Origin: Bacteroidota bacterium
GTDB taxonomy: Bacteria > Bacteroidota > Ignavibacteria > UBA10030 > UBA8401
Assembly (NCBI GenBank): GCA_041658205.1
Contig: JBBAAO010000001.1
Span: forward strand, 2,232,001 to 2,296,000
Direction: 5' to 3'
Length of the DNA: 64,000 nucleotides
Shown piece after piece: positions 33,919 to 43,539 of this stretch (position 1 is the stretch's first letter; each line of letters begins with the position of its first letter). The notes under the pieces were generated by a model, which saw only the letters and a list, made by a program, of their open reading frames with translations, searched no databases and was not told the DNA's origin. Made by a program: the position numbers and the translations under genes.

Positions 33919-34467
33919 CTATGCCAACGTTTCATCCAATTGTGGTGCAATCGGAAAATCTATGGGAAACTGCATTACGCCATACAATAGATTGCTGATT
34001 GTTTTTTCTCCAATAAGAATAATAACATCAATCATATTAGCTTCGGTATATCCGGCAGCAAAGAATTTTTCTGTGATTTGCGGTGAAGTTTTTCCACGAT
34101 TGATCGTGACGTCATAAGTAAATTCTGCCAATGCGTTTAATTTCCCATTAAACAACGCAGAACCTTTTCGAATCTCTAGAATTTGATCGTCGCTAAAGCC
34201 GTTCATCTTCCCTACAACAGTATGTGCACTTTGGCAATACTGACAATCATTAATTTGGCTAACAACAAGATTTACAACTTCGCGTTCTTTTGAATTCAAC
34301 GTGCTCTTTCTGTTTTGAAAGGTAAAGCAATCGGCAAGTGCAGTTTCGGAATGCGCAAACGCAGCGAAAAGATTCGGTACAAAGCCAATACTCTTTTTTA
34401 GGCCATCAAAAATTGTTTTATTGTTTTCTGATACCTGTTCATATGTTGGAATAGTGAATGTTTTCAT
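33919..34467 (-). CDS. Carboxymuconolactone decarboxylase/AhpD-like alkylhydroperoxidase
   Basis: 182 aa. The AhpD/CMD core holds the redox motif CQYCQSAH (Cys75, Cys78, His82) preceded by EREVVNLVVSQIND. These enzymes reduce peroxides or act as small-molecule lyases; a Cys-x-x-Cys with His points to thiol-peroxidase chemistry. A ribosome-binding site (AAAGGAG) precedes the ATG and lies between the arms of AGTGTC/GACACT, so the start region may fold into a hairpin. It is downstream of the AraC regulator on the same strand, which may control it. Confidence 0.85.
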   Translation of the reverse strand: MKTFTIPTYEQVSENNKTIFDGLKKSIGFVPNLFAAFAHSETALADCFTFQNRKSTLNSKEREVVNLVVSQINDCQYCQSAHTVVGKMNGFSDDQILEIRKGSALFNGKLNALAEFTYDVTINRGKTSPQITEKFFAAGYTEANMIDVIILIGEKTISNLLYGVMQFPIDFPIAPQLDETLA

Positions 34468-34547
34468 AGTGTCTCCTTTGAGTTAATAAATAAATTGACA
34501 CTACAAAAATACAATAGAACGATACCGCAGAAAATGGACACACTTCC

Positions 34548-35420
34548 CTAATGACTGGCAATTCTTCCCTTATCGCTCACTTCAAACGATAATTTAGTTG
34601 ATGTAGGGTTCAGGCCAGTTTGTTTTTTGAAAAAACGACTAAAATGCGCTGCATCTTCAAATCCTAAATCATATGCAATTTCTTTTATTGATTTGTCCGT
34701 ATAATTTATCAGACGTTTTGCTTCCAAGGCTATTCGGTGATGAATCACTTGCAGCGGGCTTTTATCATTATACAGCTTGAAGAGATTTGAAAGAGTCTTT
34801 GAAGATTTAGCAAGTTGATCAGCATAGAACTGAACAGTATGCTGCTTTCGAAAATGATGTTCAACAAGAAAATTAAATTCACGAACAATGGTTAGTTTGT
34901 GTTCATCAATATTTCGATTGAGGAATTGTGTCTTTGCAAGTCTTGTCAGCTTGATGATCAGATTACCCAACAGCATTCTCAACATTTCACCCTGAATATT
35001 ATCAGACTGCCCCATTTCATCAATGAACATATTCGTAAGCATATCAAATTTCTGGGTTTCACCGTCATTTAATGCAATAAACATTGTTTTTGAAGAATTA
35101 TAATAGAGGAATCCCACACATCCCAATTCTTTGTCGTGATCAATGATGCAATAAAATTCCCTATTGAACTGCCAAACGGCTATATCTTCAGGGTTTTCAA
35201 TGTGAAAGTTTTGATTATACATCAACGGCAAAATAGTATTGCTTGGGAATTCATGCGTAATCTCATCAATGATCACTTTTTGCGTATTTCCTTTATTCCA
35301 TATAAATGTAAAAAGTTTCTCTTCTCTGCCGTCAGAAAACTGAGCGCTGTTTAAGCCATTTTCTTCCCGAAATAAAAACAACTTCCCTTGCGTGAATTTA
35401 TTATGGTATTGTAATTTCAT
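34548..35420 (-). CDS. AraC family transcriptional regulator
   Basis: 290 aa from the ATG at 35420 (a TTG 21 bp upstream is possible). The N-terminal part (1-180) is a cupin-like sensor region (AVWQFNREFYCIIDHDKE). The C-terminal AraC/XylS DNA-binding domain (about 190-285) shows both helix-turn-helix units: VQFYADQLAKSSKTLSNLFK, then KSIKEIAYDLGFEDAAHFSRFFKKQTGLNPT. It is followed after about 80 bp by the AhpD-like gene, a common pairing in which the regulator controls the neighbouring enzyme. The effector is unknown. Confidence 0.88.
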   Translation of the reverse strand: MKLQYHNKFTQGKLFLFREENGLNSAQFSDGREEKLFTFIWNKGNTQKVIIDEITHEFPSNTILPLMYNQNFHIENPEDIAVWQFNREFYCIIDHDKELGCVGFLYYNSSKTMFIALNDGETQKFDMLTNMFIDEMGQSDNIQGEMLRMLLGNLIIKLTRLAKTQFLNRNIDEHKLTIVREFNFLVEHHFRKQHTVQFYADQLAKSSKTLSNLFKLYNDKSPLQVIHHRIALEAKRLINYTDKSIKEIAYDLGFEDAAHFSRFFKKQTGLNPTSTKLSFEVSDKGRIASH

Positions 35421-35551
35421 ATTCCATTTTTTGTTGGACAAAAGTGTTGAATGAATTAGTCAATACATTTAACCATAATTTTCTACAATTAGTTCACAAA
35501 ATAATCCCATTTTTGTGAATTACTAAAAATTTAGATTTTTATAAATAAAAA

Positions 35552-35580
35552 AAGGTCGATTCAATATATAAACCGACCTT
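35552..35580 (-). terminator. Terminator-like hairpin, duplicate of the ferredoxin terminator
   Basis: AAGGTCG..CGACCTT encloses ATTCAATATATAAAC; on the minus strand it is followed by a long T-run. Stem and loop closely match the hairpin at 37489-37517 after the ferredoxin gene. Here it lies after the mosaic pseudogene and may end TlpA-gene transcripts. Confidence 0.75.
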
Positions 35581-35603
35581 CAATAAAATATCACAAAACA
35601 ATA

Positions 35604-35743
35604 TTATTTTCTGAATCGTGACTTTGATACGGTTAATTCTGCAAACACGTATTCAGGAAGATCCACGGCACAACACCAAACATTGCACCACCGTCGAGTG
35701 CAAATCTTCCTATTTCAATCGAATTGAGAGTATAGTTTTCTAT
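35604..35743 (-). pseudogene. Mosaic remnant: MBL-hydrolase 5' end fused to ferredoxin 3' end
   Basis: On the minus strand, from about 35743 the frame reads NYTLNSIEIGRFALDGGAMFGVVPWIF, almost the same as residues 5-32 of the MBL-hydrolase (NYELTSIETGRFALDGGAMFGVVPWVF). At about 35660-35664 homology switches and another frame reads EYVFAELTVSKSRFRK then stop, nearly the same as the ferredoxin end (ERAFAELTASNSRFRK). The ferredoxin-type terminator follows at 35552. The start codon is lost (ATA-like) and the two parts are out of frame, so it is not functional. It records a duplication plus deletion joining two nearby genes. Confidence 0.85.
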
Positions 35744-35755
35744 GTTTATTTCAGT

Positions 35756-37465
35756 TTATTTCCTAAATATTCTGGCTAATGTTTTTTTAAGATCTTCACC
35801 ACGTGCATCTAAATCCGTCGCAATAATATATCCTTTTGGATCAACAAGGATTGGCTTAGGAAATCCAATGACTTCAAATGTTGCCATAATTTTTTCTTGT
35901 TCTTCTTGCGTGAGTGCAACATTATACCAAGGCATACGAAATTTTTTCGACCTAAATTTATCGATATCAGATGCTTTATCAAACGAAACACTTACAATGT
36001 CAAAATTCTTGCCCTTGTACTTTTTATAAAGCTCACCCATATTTGGCATCTCTTGTATACAACCAGAACACCATATTGCCCAAAAATCTAATAGGTAATA
36101 TTTTCCAGTTAATTTCTTACTGGAAATGTTCCCTCGTGAATCCATCGATTGAAATTCAAAATCCGGCATTTTTTTATTGCGTGATATTTTTTTATTGGCA
36201 ATTGAATCTGGCACAAACATTCCCAACATCATTTTGTCACGGGTTTCTAACTCTTGCTGTGGATATTTTTCAAGAAATTGCTGATACCGAACCATGTGCA
36301 GTGCATTTTTTTTATCAACCTTCGCTTTTTCTATCAAACGCAAATTTGCTTCAATACGAATTTGCTTTTCAGGATTGGTATCGGCAAACTGCTGTAAAAC
36401 ATTTTCCAATACATTATTTGAATCATCTCTCGTAACAGAAATAAATCCATCACGATAGCTTGCAGACCACATTGGCGATGAAGGGGGGACAATTTGCAAA
36501 ATACTTTTTCCATACTTTGCCAAATGTGATAATTCACTCCAACTAAATGGATTGCAAATACTCACTGCAGCAAATTGCCTGACCAAAAGATTTTCAGTTG
36601 TATCACTCATTTTTTCAATTAATTTTTGAGCCAAAATACTTCTATCAACATTCATACTTATTTCAGGTTCATTTTTACGTTTTTTATCTAATGCATTCCA
36701 CAATGTAACCCGTTCATGAATAAATTGCGTGGTTAAATTCGAAATTGCTTCCAGAAATGCATGAGCGGTATCGAATGATATTTTAGGAAGCGATACATTC
36801 CGATACATGTTATACTTTTGTAAATTATATGTAATGGTAAACTTTCCATGAATGACAGGAACAGTAGATTTATATCCCCCGAAACCATCTCTAATAAAAT
36901 GAGTGGATGTTGTTCCATTAATTGTTGGAGCTGAGGTCTGCCCTCCTCTTCGAATAACTAATTGATAGGAAACTGAATCCAAAGAACTACTTCCTTCAAA
37001 TCTTGGATTTCCAGTAGAATCTAAACTCATTTTGTCTGCCCTTCGCATATCAAAATGATTCCAATCCCCAATAAGGTAAAAGTCATTATCTGGAAAGAGT
37101 TGGTAGACGGGCTCTAACTGTATTTTCAACTCAATATTTTCACCAGATTCCTGTATTATTAGTGGTATAGTTGCAAATTCATGATCAGGAGCTGAAACAA
37201 CTATTTTATAATATCCTGGATTCTCAATTTCAAATTCTTTTTTGCCGTCAGATTCTACATCAATAGTCTTTATTGGATCGCCGGCAATATAATTTGCAAG
37301 CACTCCCCCTTGTATTAATTTTCCAACTTTGATAGTGGCCATGGAAGGGTGCTTGCCGTCAAATCCAATAATTTCAATGTGAACCTTGGTAGAAGCAAAA
37401 ATGTTTAACACCCACACACAAACAAAAACACATAACACAAGAATATTATTTTTCAAAAACTTCAT
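35756..37465 (-). CDS. TlpA-like thiol-disulfide oxidoreductase with large N-terminal region
   Basis: 569 aa. Signal peptide (1 to about 25). The N-terminal half includes a sandwich-like stretch around LFPDNDFYLIGDWNHFDMRRADKM, which recalls glycogen-binding/AMPK-type or similar beta folds, then a helical middle. The C-terminal thioredoxin domain (about 440-569) carries WCSGC (Cys466, Cys469), the cis-Pro segment IGFPKPILVDPKG and VSVSFDKASDIDKF. It is expected to act in the periplasm as a disulfide reductase. A good ribosome-binding site (GAGGAGCC) precedes the ATG. It lies downstream of the ferredoxin gene, separated by a terminator. Confidence 0.85.
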   Translation of the reverse strand: MKFLKNNILVLCVFVCVWVLNIFASTKVHIEIIGFDGKHPSMATIKVGKLIQGGVLANYIAGDPIKTIDVESDGKKEFEIENPGYYKIVVSAPDHEFATIPLIIQESGENIELKIQLEPVYQLFPDNDFYLIGDWNHFDMRRADKMSLDSTGNPRFEGSSSLDSVSYQLVIRRGGQTSAPTINGTTSTHFIRDGFGGYKSTVPVIHGKFTITYNLQKYNMYRNVSLPKISFDTAHAFLEAISNLTTQFIHERVTLWNALDKKRKNEPEISMNVDRSILAQKLIEKMSDTTENLLVRQFAAVSICNPFSWSELSHLAKYGKSILQIVPPSSPMWSASYRDGFISVTRDDSNNVLENVLQQFADTNPEKQIRIEANLRLIEKAKVDKKNALHMVRYQQFLEKYPQQELETRDKMMLGMFVPDSIANKKISRNKKMPDFEFQSMDSRGNISSKKLTGKYYLLDFWAIWCSGCIQEMPNMGELYKKYKGKNFDIVSVSFDKASDIDKFRSKKFRMPWYNVALTQEEQEKIMATFEVIGFPKPILVDPKGYIIATDLDARGEDLKKTLARIFRK

Positions 37466-37488
37466 TGTGGCTCCTCAGAATAATAAAA

Positions 37489-37517
37489 AAGGTCGGCTCA
37501 ATATATGAACCGACCTT
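37489..37517 (-). terminator. Terminator of the ferredoxin gene
   Basis: On the minus strand AAGGTCGG..CCGACCTT is followed by a T-run, 24 bp after the ferredoxin stop. Its close copy lies at 35552. Confidence 0.85.
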
Positions 37518-37540
37518 CGCAAAAACATCAATTGAAAATA

Positions 37541-37879
37541 TTATTTTCTAAAGCGTGAGTTGGAAGCAGTTAATTCTGCAAATGCTCTTTCAGGATGGAT
37601 CTCTTTTGCGCGTACAAATAATGCATCTTCTGTTTCAGCGCGATTCGGATCCGGAACACAGCAGTCAACGGGACAAACCGCTGCGCATTGTTCTTGATCA
37701 AAATGTCCTACGCATTCTGTACATTTTTCAGGAACGATATAATAGAAATCGTTCGAGACAGCATCATGCTTTCCCCCTTTAAAATCATACTGAGCGCCCC
37801 CAGCATAGATTGCAGTGTTCGGACATTCAGGTTCACATGCTCCGCAATTGATACATTCTTCGGTAATAAATGTTGCCAT
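37541..37879 (-). CDS. 2[4Fe-4S] ferredoxin (YfhL/bacterial-type)
   Basis: 112 aa. Two cluster-binding sets: ECINCGACEPECPNTAIYAGG (about residues 9-29) and KCTECVGHFDQEQCAAVCPVDCC (about 52-74); the second has the 7-8 residue insertion typical of YfhL/FdxA-like ferredoxins. It is a cytoplasmic low-potential electron carrier. The C-terminal extension (to SRFRK) is about 35 residues beyond the second cluster. The 3' end and terminator have a degraded duplicate at 35552-35663. Confidence 0.92.
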   Translation of the reverse strand: MATFITEECINCGACEPECPNTAIYAGGAQYDFKGGKHDAVSNDFYYIVPEKCTECVGHFDQEQCAAVCPVDCCVPDPNRAETEDALFVRAKEIHPERAFAELTASNSRFRK

Positions 37880-38003
37880 AATGTTTTCTCCTCGAGGTTT
37901 ACAAAGTAACTATTGAAATAATAAGAAAAACTTGTTCGAAACTCAATAATGGAATATATCAGATAAATAGATCTTATTTCAATAAGACTACTAAATTGTC
38001 TTC

Positions 38004-38639
38004 TTACAGGTATTTCTTTTCAACAATCATGCCATTTGAGTTGAAAACATACAGTAATGGTGCACCAGTCGGTATATTTAACTCTAAAACCTGTTCTTTT
38101 GTGAGATTATCAAGATGCATCACAATGGAACGCAGGCTGTTTCCATGGGCTGCTACGATGATATTTTTCCCATTTTTGATTTCCGGGAAGATCTTTTTCT
38201 CCCAATAAGGAAGAGTGCGGGCAGCCGTATCTTTGAGACTTTCGCTGGTTCCATCCGGATTCAATTCGGTTTTTTCTTTCGGTGGAGGTACGTCGTAACT
38301 GCGACGCCAGATCTTTACTTGATCTTCCCCATACTTCAGGGCAGTTTCGGCCTTGTTCAAACCCTGAAGGGCACCGTAATGGCGTTCATTCAACGCATTA
38401 TCATATTCCGTCGGTAGGTCCGTTTGTCCGTTTGCCTGCAGAATAAATTTTAGAGTATTATTCGCACGTTGAAGCTTTGATGTGAACGCTTTATCAAATT
38501 TATATGCTTTAAGTTTTTCTCCAGCAGCTTTTGCTTCCTGCTCCCCTTTTGGAGAAAGCGGTACATCGACCCAACCAGTGAAACGATTTTCAAGATTCCA
38601 TTGTGATTCGCCATGGCGAATTAAGATGACATTTGGCAT
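38004..38639 (-). CDS. gpmA: 2,3-bisphosphoglycerate-dependent phosphoglycerate mutase
   Basis: 211 aa. The active-site LIRHGESQWNLENRFTGWVDVPLSPKG contains Arg8 and the phospho-acceptor His9; the second histidine is in AAHGNSLR, and RHYGALQGLNKAE carries the catalytic Glu. It interconverts 3- and 2-phosphoglycerate in glycolysis. It is roughly 40 residues shorter than E. coli GpmA, with the C-terminal tail reduced, as in other short bacterial forms. It lies alone after the metH terminator. Confidence 0.95.
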   Translation of the reverse strand: MPNVILIRHGESQWNLENRFTGWVDVPLSPKGEQEAKAAGEKLKAYKFDKAFTSKLQRANNTLKFILQANGQTDLPTEYDNALNERHYGALQGLNKAETALKYGEDQVKIWRRSYDVPPPKEKTELNPDGTSESLKDTAARTLPYWEKKIFPEIKNGKNIIVAAHGNSLRSIVMHLDNLTKEQVLELNIPTGAPLLYVFNSNGMIVEKKYL

Positions 38640-38667
38640 AAGAGAGTTTGTCCTTTCAGAAATAAAA

Positions 38668-38700
38668 AACCACGACTAAATATAATAATTAATCGTGGTT
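38668..38700 (-). terminator. Terminator of metH
   Basis: On the minus strand AACCACGA..TCGTGGTT with an AT-rich 17-nt loop is followed by TTTTTT, 22 bp after the metH stop. Confidence 0.75.
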
Positions 38701-38721
38701 GAAGAAAGATAGATCTTCATG

Positions 38722-41700
38722 TTACTTTATGTTAAAATATTTTGCTTCGGGATGATGTACAATAATCGCATCAGTGGATTGTTCAGGCTCCATCATGAAT
38801 TCTTCCGTAAGATGAACACCGATTCGTTCCGGCTGAAGGAGTTCGAACAATTTAACATGATCCTCAAGATTGGGACATGCCGGATATCCAAAGCTGTAAC
38901 GGGAACCTTGATATCCTTGACTGAACAATCGTTTTGTTTCTTTTGCATCTTTCCCAGCGATGCCAAGTTCTTCACGGATTTTTTTATGCCACAATTCCGC
39001 TAATGCTTCGGCAGTCTCTACGCTTAAACCATGGAAGTACAAATACTCCTTGTAATCGTTCGCAGCATATAGTTTTGCCGAATATTCGGATGCCTTCTTT
39101 CCCATCGTCACCATGTGAAACGGAACAACATCCATCTTTCCGGATTCTTTCGGTGAAAAATAATCGGAAAGACAGAGGAATCGATCATCCTTTTGGCGTG
39201 GAAAAGAGAATCTCAATCGTTCGGTTTTTTGATCGTCCTGATAAATAATAAGATCATTACCTTCGGATTGACAAGGGAAATATCCATACACAACTTTCGG
39301 TTGGAGAAGATTTTCACGCTTTGCCTGTTCTTTCAATCGTTCAAGATCGGGACGAACTTTTTCTTCTACTTCTTTACGGTAATCTTCTTCTGAACGTTTC
39401 CCTTTTCGCACCTGCCATTGTCCTTTAATCAACGCTGCTTCATTAATAAACCCGAAGATCTCATCAAGCGAAATATTCTCAACAATTTTAGATCCCCAGA
39501 ATGGCGGTTTGGGAATTTCATAATCATGTGACACTTTAGAAATACCATTCGGGATCGGGTATTCTTTCATTGCCGCCGCGATTTTTGCTTCAGAGCCGGT
39601 CAGTAGTTCTTCACCATCTTCGGACGAGACAGTCTGTTCTGTTGATGACGATGCAAAACTTTCGATCCCTTTCGTTTTCAATTGTTCCATAAATCGAAGA
39701 CCATCGAACGCATCGCTGGCGTACACAACCGTTCCTTTGTATAGAGACCGAAGGTCATTCTCAACGAATCGACGGGTCAGTGCAGCTCCACCTAAAACAA
39801 CGGGAGGAATCAAACCGCGTTCGTTCATCAATTCAAGATTTTCCTTCATGATTGCGGTAGATTTTACAAGCAACCCGCTCATACCAATAGCATCGGCCTT
39901 GTGCTCCTGCCACGCATTGATGATATTATCCAACGGCTGTTTAATGCCAAGATTGTACACTTTGTAGCCATTGTTCGTTAAGATGATATCGACCAAATTC
40001 TTTCCGATATCATGTACATCTCCTTTGACCGTTGCAAGGACCATTGTTCCCTTGTTCGTTGCATCGGTTTTTTCCATAAATTGTTCTAGATACGCAACCG
40101 AAGCTTTCATCGTTTCCGCTGATTGAAGCACAAATGGAAGCTGCATATCCCCCCTCCCAAATAAGTCTCCAACTACTTTCATCCCTTCAAGCAGTACCTC
40201 ATTAATAATCTGGAGCGGTGAATATTTTTTTAATGCTTCATCAAGATCGATACCGACATCCATTTTTTCACCGTCAATAATGCGGTTTTTGAGAATCTCC
40301 TCGATTGTACCGGCACGCTCTTTTTTCTCTGCTTTCATATCGGATTTTTTGTCCGCATAAAATGCCATCAATTCCGTCAACGGATCATAGGTACACTGTT
40401 CCCCTTCGAATTTCCGTTCGTCAAACACCAATTGCTTGCACAACTCGCGACCACGCTCGTCAATTTTGTAAAGCGGTTTAATCTTTTGTGCATTGACAAT
40501 CGCCTGCGATAATCCCGCTTCAATGGCGAAATGCAAGAATACCGAATTCAAGTCATGGCGGATATGAGGTGAAAGTCCAAAGGAGATATTACTTACACCC
40601 AAGACAAACCCAACATCAGGATATTCATTTTTGATCAGTTTGATCGCTTCAATCGTTTCCACCCCTGCTTTCCGGAACTCTTCATCACCGCTGCCAAGAG
40701 TGAATGTGAGTGTGTCAAAAATCAAATCGCTGGATTTCATCCCGTACTTATTCACCACGAGATCATAGATCCTTTTTGCAATATCAAATTTGTCTTGAGC
40801 GGTCTTCGCCATTCCGCGTTCATCAATCGTAAGTGCAACAACAGCTGCTCCGTATTTTTTGCAGAGCGGTACAACATGAGCAATACGCTCCTCTCCATCT
40901 TCGAGATTGATGGAATTGACAATCGCTTTTCCAGCGCACAATTGAAGAGCTGCTTCAATAACATTCGCTTCCGTTGAATCAATTACCAACGGCAAAGGAA
41001 CTTGCGTATTCAATCGTGAAACAAATTCCTTCATATCACGCACTTCATCTCGGCCCACATACGCAACGCAGACATCCAATACATGCGCTCCTTCTTTGAT
41101 CGCCTCCTTCGCCATCATTACCATTCCGTCGTAATCTTCTTTTTGAAGAAGCTCGCGGAATTTTTTCGAGCCATTAGCATTCGTCCGTTCACCAACAATA
41201 AGTGGTGCGGGTTTCATTTCCATCGTTACGCTGGAATACAAACTCGAAACGGAAGGTTGATATTCAATAGTCCGTTGTTTTGGTGTAAAACCGCTCATTG
41301 CACTAACGACAGCCTTTAAATGTTCAGGACGGGTACCGCAGCATCCGCCAACAACACTCACTCCGTAATCTTTTACAAAATGGGTAAGCCACTGCGCCAT
41401 TTCTTCCGGAGAAAGATGATAGTGTGCCACTCCGCCGACATTTTCCGGAAGTCCGGCGTTTGGAATACAGGAGACAGGAATTCGTGAATTCTGAGTCAGG
41501 TACCGAATATTTTCAGACATCTCCTTCGGACCGGTCGCACAATTCATTCCGATAACAGAAATATCATACGGCTCTAATGCGGTAAGAGCCGCACCGATTT
41601 CCGTTCCCATCAACATCGTTCCCATCGTCTCAATGGTTATGGAGCTGACCACAGGAAGCTTAATTCGTTTATCAGCAAAATATCTGAATGCCGCACCAAG

Positions 41701-42213
41701 AGCGGCTTTCACCTGTAAAATATCTTGCGATGTTTCTACAATAAGAAGATCAGCTCCACCTTCCACCAAACCAGAAACTTGTTCGTAATACGATTTTTCC
41801 ATTTCGGAAAATGTAATATGTCCAAGCGATGGAAGTTTTGTTGTGGGTCCGATTGATCCGGCAACAAAACGGGGGTGAGCAGCGGTTGAAAATTCTCGTG
41901 CTACTTTCTTAGCCAATGAAGCACCTAGTTTACTAATTTCATATGCACGATCCTGTAGATCGTATTCTGCAAGCACGATAGATGATGATCCGAATGTATC
42001 GGTCTCAATAACATCAACGCCGGCAGCAAGAAAATCGCTGTGAACTTTCTCAATGGCAGAGGGTTTTGTCACAAGCAGAAACTCGTTACAACCGTTAAGA
42101 TGCTCTCCGCCAAAATCGTCCGCGGTAAGATCCTGAGTCTGGATGTTTGTCCCCATCGCGCCGTCAAATACGACGATTTTCTCTTTTAATACTTGTTCAA
42201 ATGTTTTACTCAT
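38722..42213 (-). CDS. metH: Cobalamin-dependent methionine synthase
   Basis: 1163 aa from the ATG at 42213 (MSKTFEQVLKEKIVVFDGAMGTNIQ); a TTG 24 bp upstream is unlikely. Order: homocysteine methyltransferase domain (1 to about 310, zinc ligands in MNCATG and GGCCGTRPEH), pterin-binding domain (about 340-600; VGERTNANGSKKF), cobalamin cap (about 640-735), cobalamin-binding domain (about 740-880; GDVHDIGKNLV, with the His that ligates cobalt) and AdoMet activation domain (about 920-1160; RYSFGYPACPNLEDH). It methylates homocysteine from 5-methyl-THF. No cobalamin riboswitch consensus was recognised upstream. A terminator of the preceding gene lies 75-110 bp before the start. Confidence 0.97.
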   Translation of the reverse strand: MSKTFEQVLKEKIVVFDGAMGTNIQTQDLTADDFGGEHLNGCNEFLLVTKPSAIEKVHSDFLAAGVDVIETDTFGSSSIVLAEYDLQDRAYEISKLGASLAKKVAREFSTAAHPRFVAGSIGPTTKLPSLGHITFSEMEKSYYEQVSGLVEGGADLLIVETSQDILQVKAALGAAFRYFADKRIKLPVVSSITIETMGTMLMGTEIGAALTALEPYDISVIGMNCATGPKEMSENIRYLTQNSRIPVSCIPNAGLPENVGGVAHYHLSPEEMAQWLTHFVKDYGVSVVGGCCGTRPEHLKAVVSAMSGFTPKQRTIEYQPSVSSLYSSVTMEMKPAPLIVGERTNANGSKKFRELLQKEDYDGMVMMAKEAIKEGAHVLDVCVAYVGRDEVRDMKEFVSRLNTQVPLPLVIDSTEANVIEAALQLCAGKAIVNSINLEDGEERIAHVVPLCKKYGAAVVALTIDERGMAKTAQDKFDIAKRIYDLVVNKYGMKSSDLIFDTLTFTLGSGDEEFRKAGVETIEAIKLIKNEYPDVGFVLGVSNISFGLSPHIRHDLNSVFLHFAIEAGLSQAIVNAQKIKPLYKIDERGRELCKQLVFDERKFEGEQCTYDPLTELMAFYADKKSDMKAEKKERAGTIEEILKNRIIDGEKMDVGIDLDEALKKYSPLQIINEVLLEGMKVVGDLFGRGDMQLPFVLQSAETMKASVAYLEQFMEKTDATNKGTMVLATVKGDVHDIGKNLVDIILTNNGYKVYNLGIKQPLDNIINAWQEHKADAIGMSGLLVKSTAIMKENLELMNERGLIPPVVLGGAALTRRFVENDLRSLYKGTVVYASDAFDGLRFMEQLKTKGIESFASSSTEQTVSSEDGEELLTGSEAKIAAAMKEYPIPNGISKVSHDYEIPKPPFWGSKIVENISLDEIFGFINEAALIKGQWQVRKGKRSEEDYRKEVEEKVRPDLERLKEQAKRENLLQPKVVYGYFPCQSEGNDLIIYQDDQKTERLRFSFPRQKDDRFLCLSDYFSPKESGKMDVVPFHMVTMGKKASEYSAKLYAANDYKEYLYFHGLSVETAEALAELWHKKIREELGIAGKDAKETKRLFSQGYQGSRYSFGYPACPNLEDHVKLFELLQPERIGVHLTEEFMMEPEQSTDAIIVHHPEAKYFNIK

Positions 42214-42287
42214 AATTATTATTCGTAGAACAAGCATTCTTGCTTATTCAAAATCGGTTAAACAGGAAGGTTTTACCTACATAAAAT

Positions 42288-42324
42288 GAAAAACCCCGAC
42301 AACAATAATGAAATGCGTCGGGGT
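42288..42324 (-). terminator. Terminator of the T9SS propeller-like gene
   Basis: CCCCGAC (42294-42300) and GTCGGGG (42317-42323) pair; on the minus strand the stem is followed by TTTTTC. It lies about 135 bp after the stop at 42459 and upstream of metH. Confidence 0.8.
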
Positions 42325-42458
42325 ACAATGTGTTTTTTACCTTCGACGCTTTAGCAATTTTTCACAAATTGAGTGGCTGCAAGCTGTCGTTTTCAAATCG
42401 CCACTGTGTAAAGTTACAAAAGAGTTCTATGAATTACAACAACTACAAGTTCCCAAAT

Positions 42459-43523
42459 CTATCTCAAAAGGAGCATTTTTCGCGTTTCCGAATAACCACC
42501 TGAATGAATTTGATAAAAATACAAACCGGACGGATGGTTTTTTGCTTCCCAACGAACGGAATGAACCCCCCGAGATAATGTTTCATTCATAATAACCTCA
42601 ATCTCTGCTCCAAGGACATTATAGATGCCTATTCTGACAAATTCATCCCGCGGAATTGTAAAATTGATGACGGTGGATGGATTGAAAGGATTAGGGTAAT
42701 TCTGGAACAACAGATATCCCATACTCGGCGTATTTGGTTTATCGAACTGAATGGAATTTGGGGAGAGCGTTCCCTTAAAAATGCGACCGCTATCCGAAAT
42801 CGCAAAAATACTTCCATCCTTACTCATTCTGATCATTGCAATGGATGAATCTGTTAATCCGTAATTTTGCTTTTTCCAGAATAGACCATCATTCTCAGAA
42901 GAATAGATTCCCACTCTTGAACTAACAATGATACGATCATCATTATCAACTAAAATTGATGTGGCGGATTGTTTTTGAAAATGAAGCCGCAAACTGTCCG
43001 TCCAGTAAAAATGCCCCTCAGGTCTACTATTTAAAATATCATTCATCTTCCAATATTTTCCTGAATCTTTAGAAGTGAGGACAATGAATGTCGGTAGAAA
43101 TATTTTATTGGATTTTGAAACTTTTATCCAAGGATTTTTATTCGTCTTCAAATAGTCCAACTTCTCTATAAACCATTGGACGGGATTTGGCACTTTGGAT
43201 GTGTTTTTCCCGAATTCACTGATATCAAGAGTGGCGATAATTCCATTTGAGTCAAGACCTATGGAATATCCGAAGTAATCTTTTATAAACGTTGAATCAG
43301 CTTTTGTTTGCCACGTTTTCCCCTCATCGTCTGAATATTTAAACTGAGTGTAGAACCATTCAGTACAAACGTAAATGCGATTTGTGCTGTCTACGTGAAA
43401 AAATATCCAAAAAGGATTCAGTGTTCGATCAAGTTTCCCGACTTGTTTCCATTCATACACTTGAGAGAGGGATGTTGACGCAGCGAACAATAAGAGGATT
43501 ATACTATAAGTAGATTTTTTCAT
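42459..43523 (-). CDS. Exported beta-propeller-like protein with T9SS sorting domain
   Basis: 354 aa from the ATG at 43523 (MKKSTYSIILLLFAASTSLSQ, a clear signal peptide); an ATG 9 bp upstream is also possible. The central part has BNR/sialidase-type strands (YSDDEGKTWQTKAD, LTSKDSGKYWKMND, YSSENDGLFWKKQN). The last 85 residues are a T9SS type A sorting domain (FQNYPNPFNPSTVINF to YSETRKMLLLR). It is therefore predicted to be secreted or attached at the cell surface. No catalytic residues of true sialidases are evident; the role is unknown. It is 17 bp downstream of sdaA. Confidence 0.78.
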   Translation of the reverse strand: MKKSTYSIILLLFAASTSLSQVYEWKQVGKLDRTLNPFWIFFHVDSTNRIYVCTEWFYTQFKYSDDEGKTWQTKADSTFIKDYFGYSIGLDSNGIIATLDISEFGKNTSKVPNPVQWFIEKLDYLKTNKNPWIKVSKSNKIFLPTFIVLTSKDSGKYWKMNDILNSRPEGHFYWTDSLRLHFQKQSATSILVDNDDRIIVSSRVGIYSSENDGLFWKKQNYGLTDSSIAMIRMSKDGSIFAISDSGRIFKGTLSPNSIQFDKPNTPSMGYLLFQNYPNPFNPSTVINFTIPRDEFVRIGIYNVLGAEIEVIMNETLSRGVHSVRWEAKNHPSGLYFYQIHSGGYSETRKMLLLR

Positions 43524-43539
43524 TTTCCACATAACATTC

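Noticed and set aside
42214..42287. Cobalamin or SAM riboswitch upstream of metH
   Set aside because: The leader is too short after the preceding terminator and no riboswitch core sequence was recognised.
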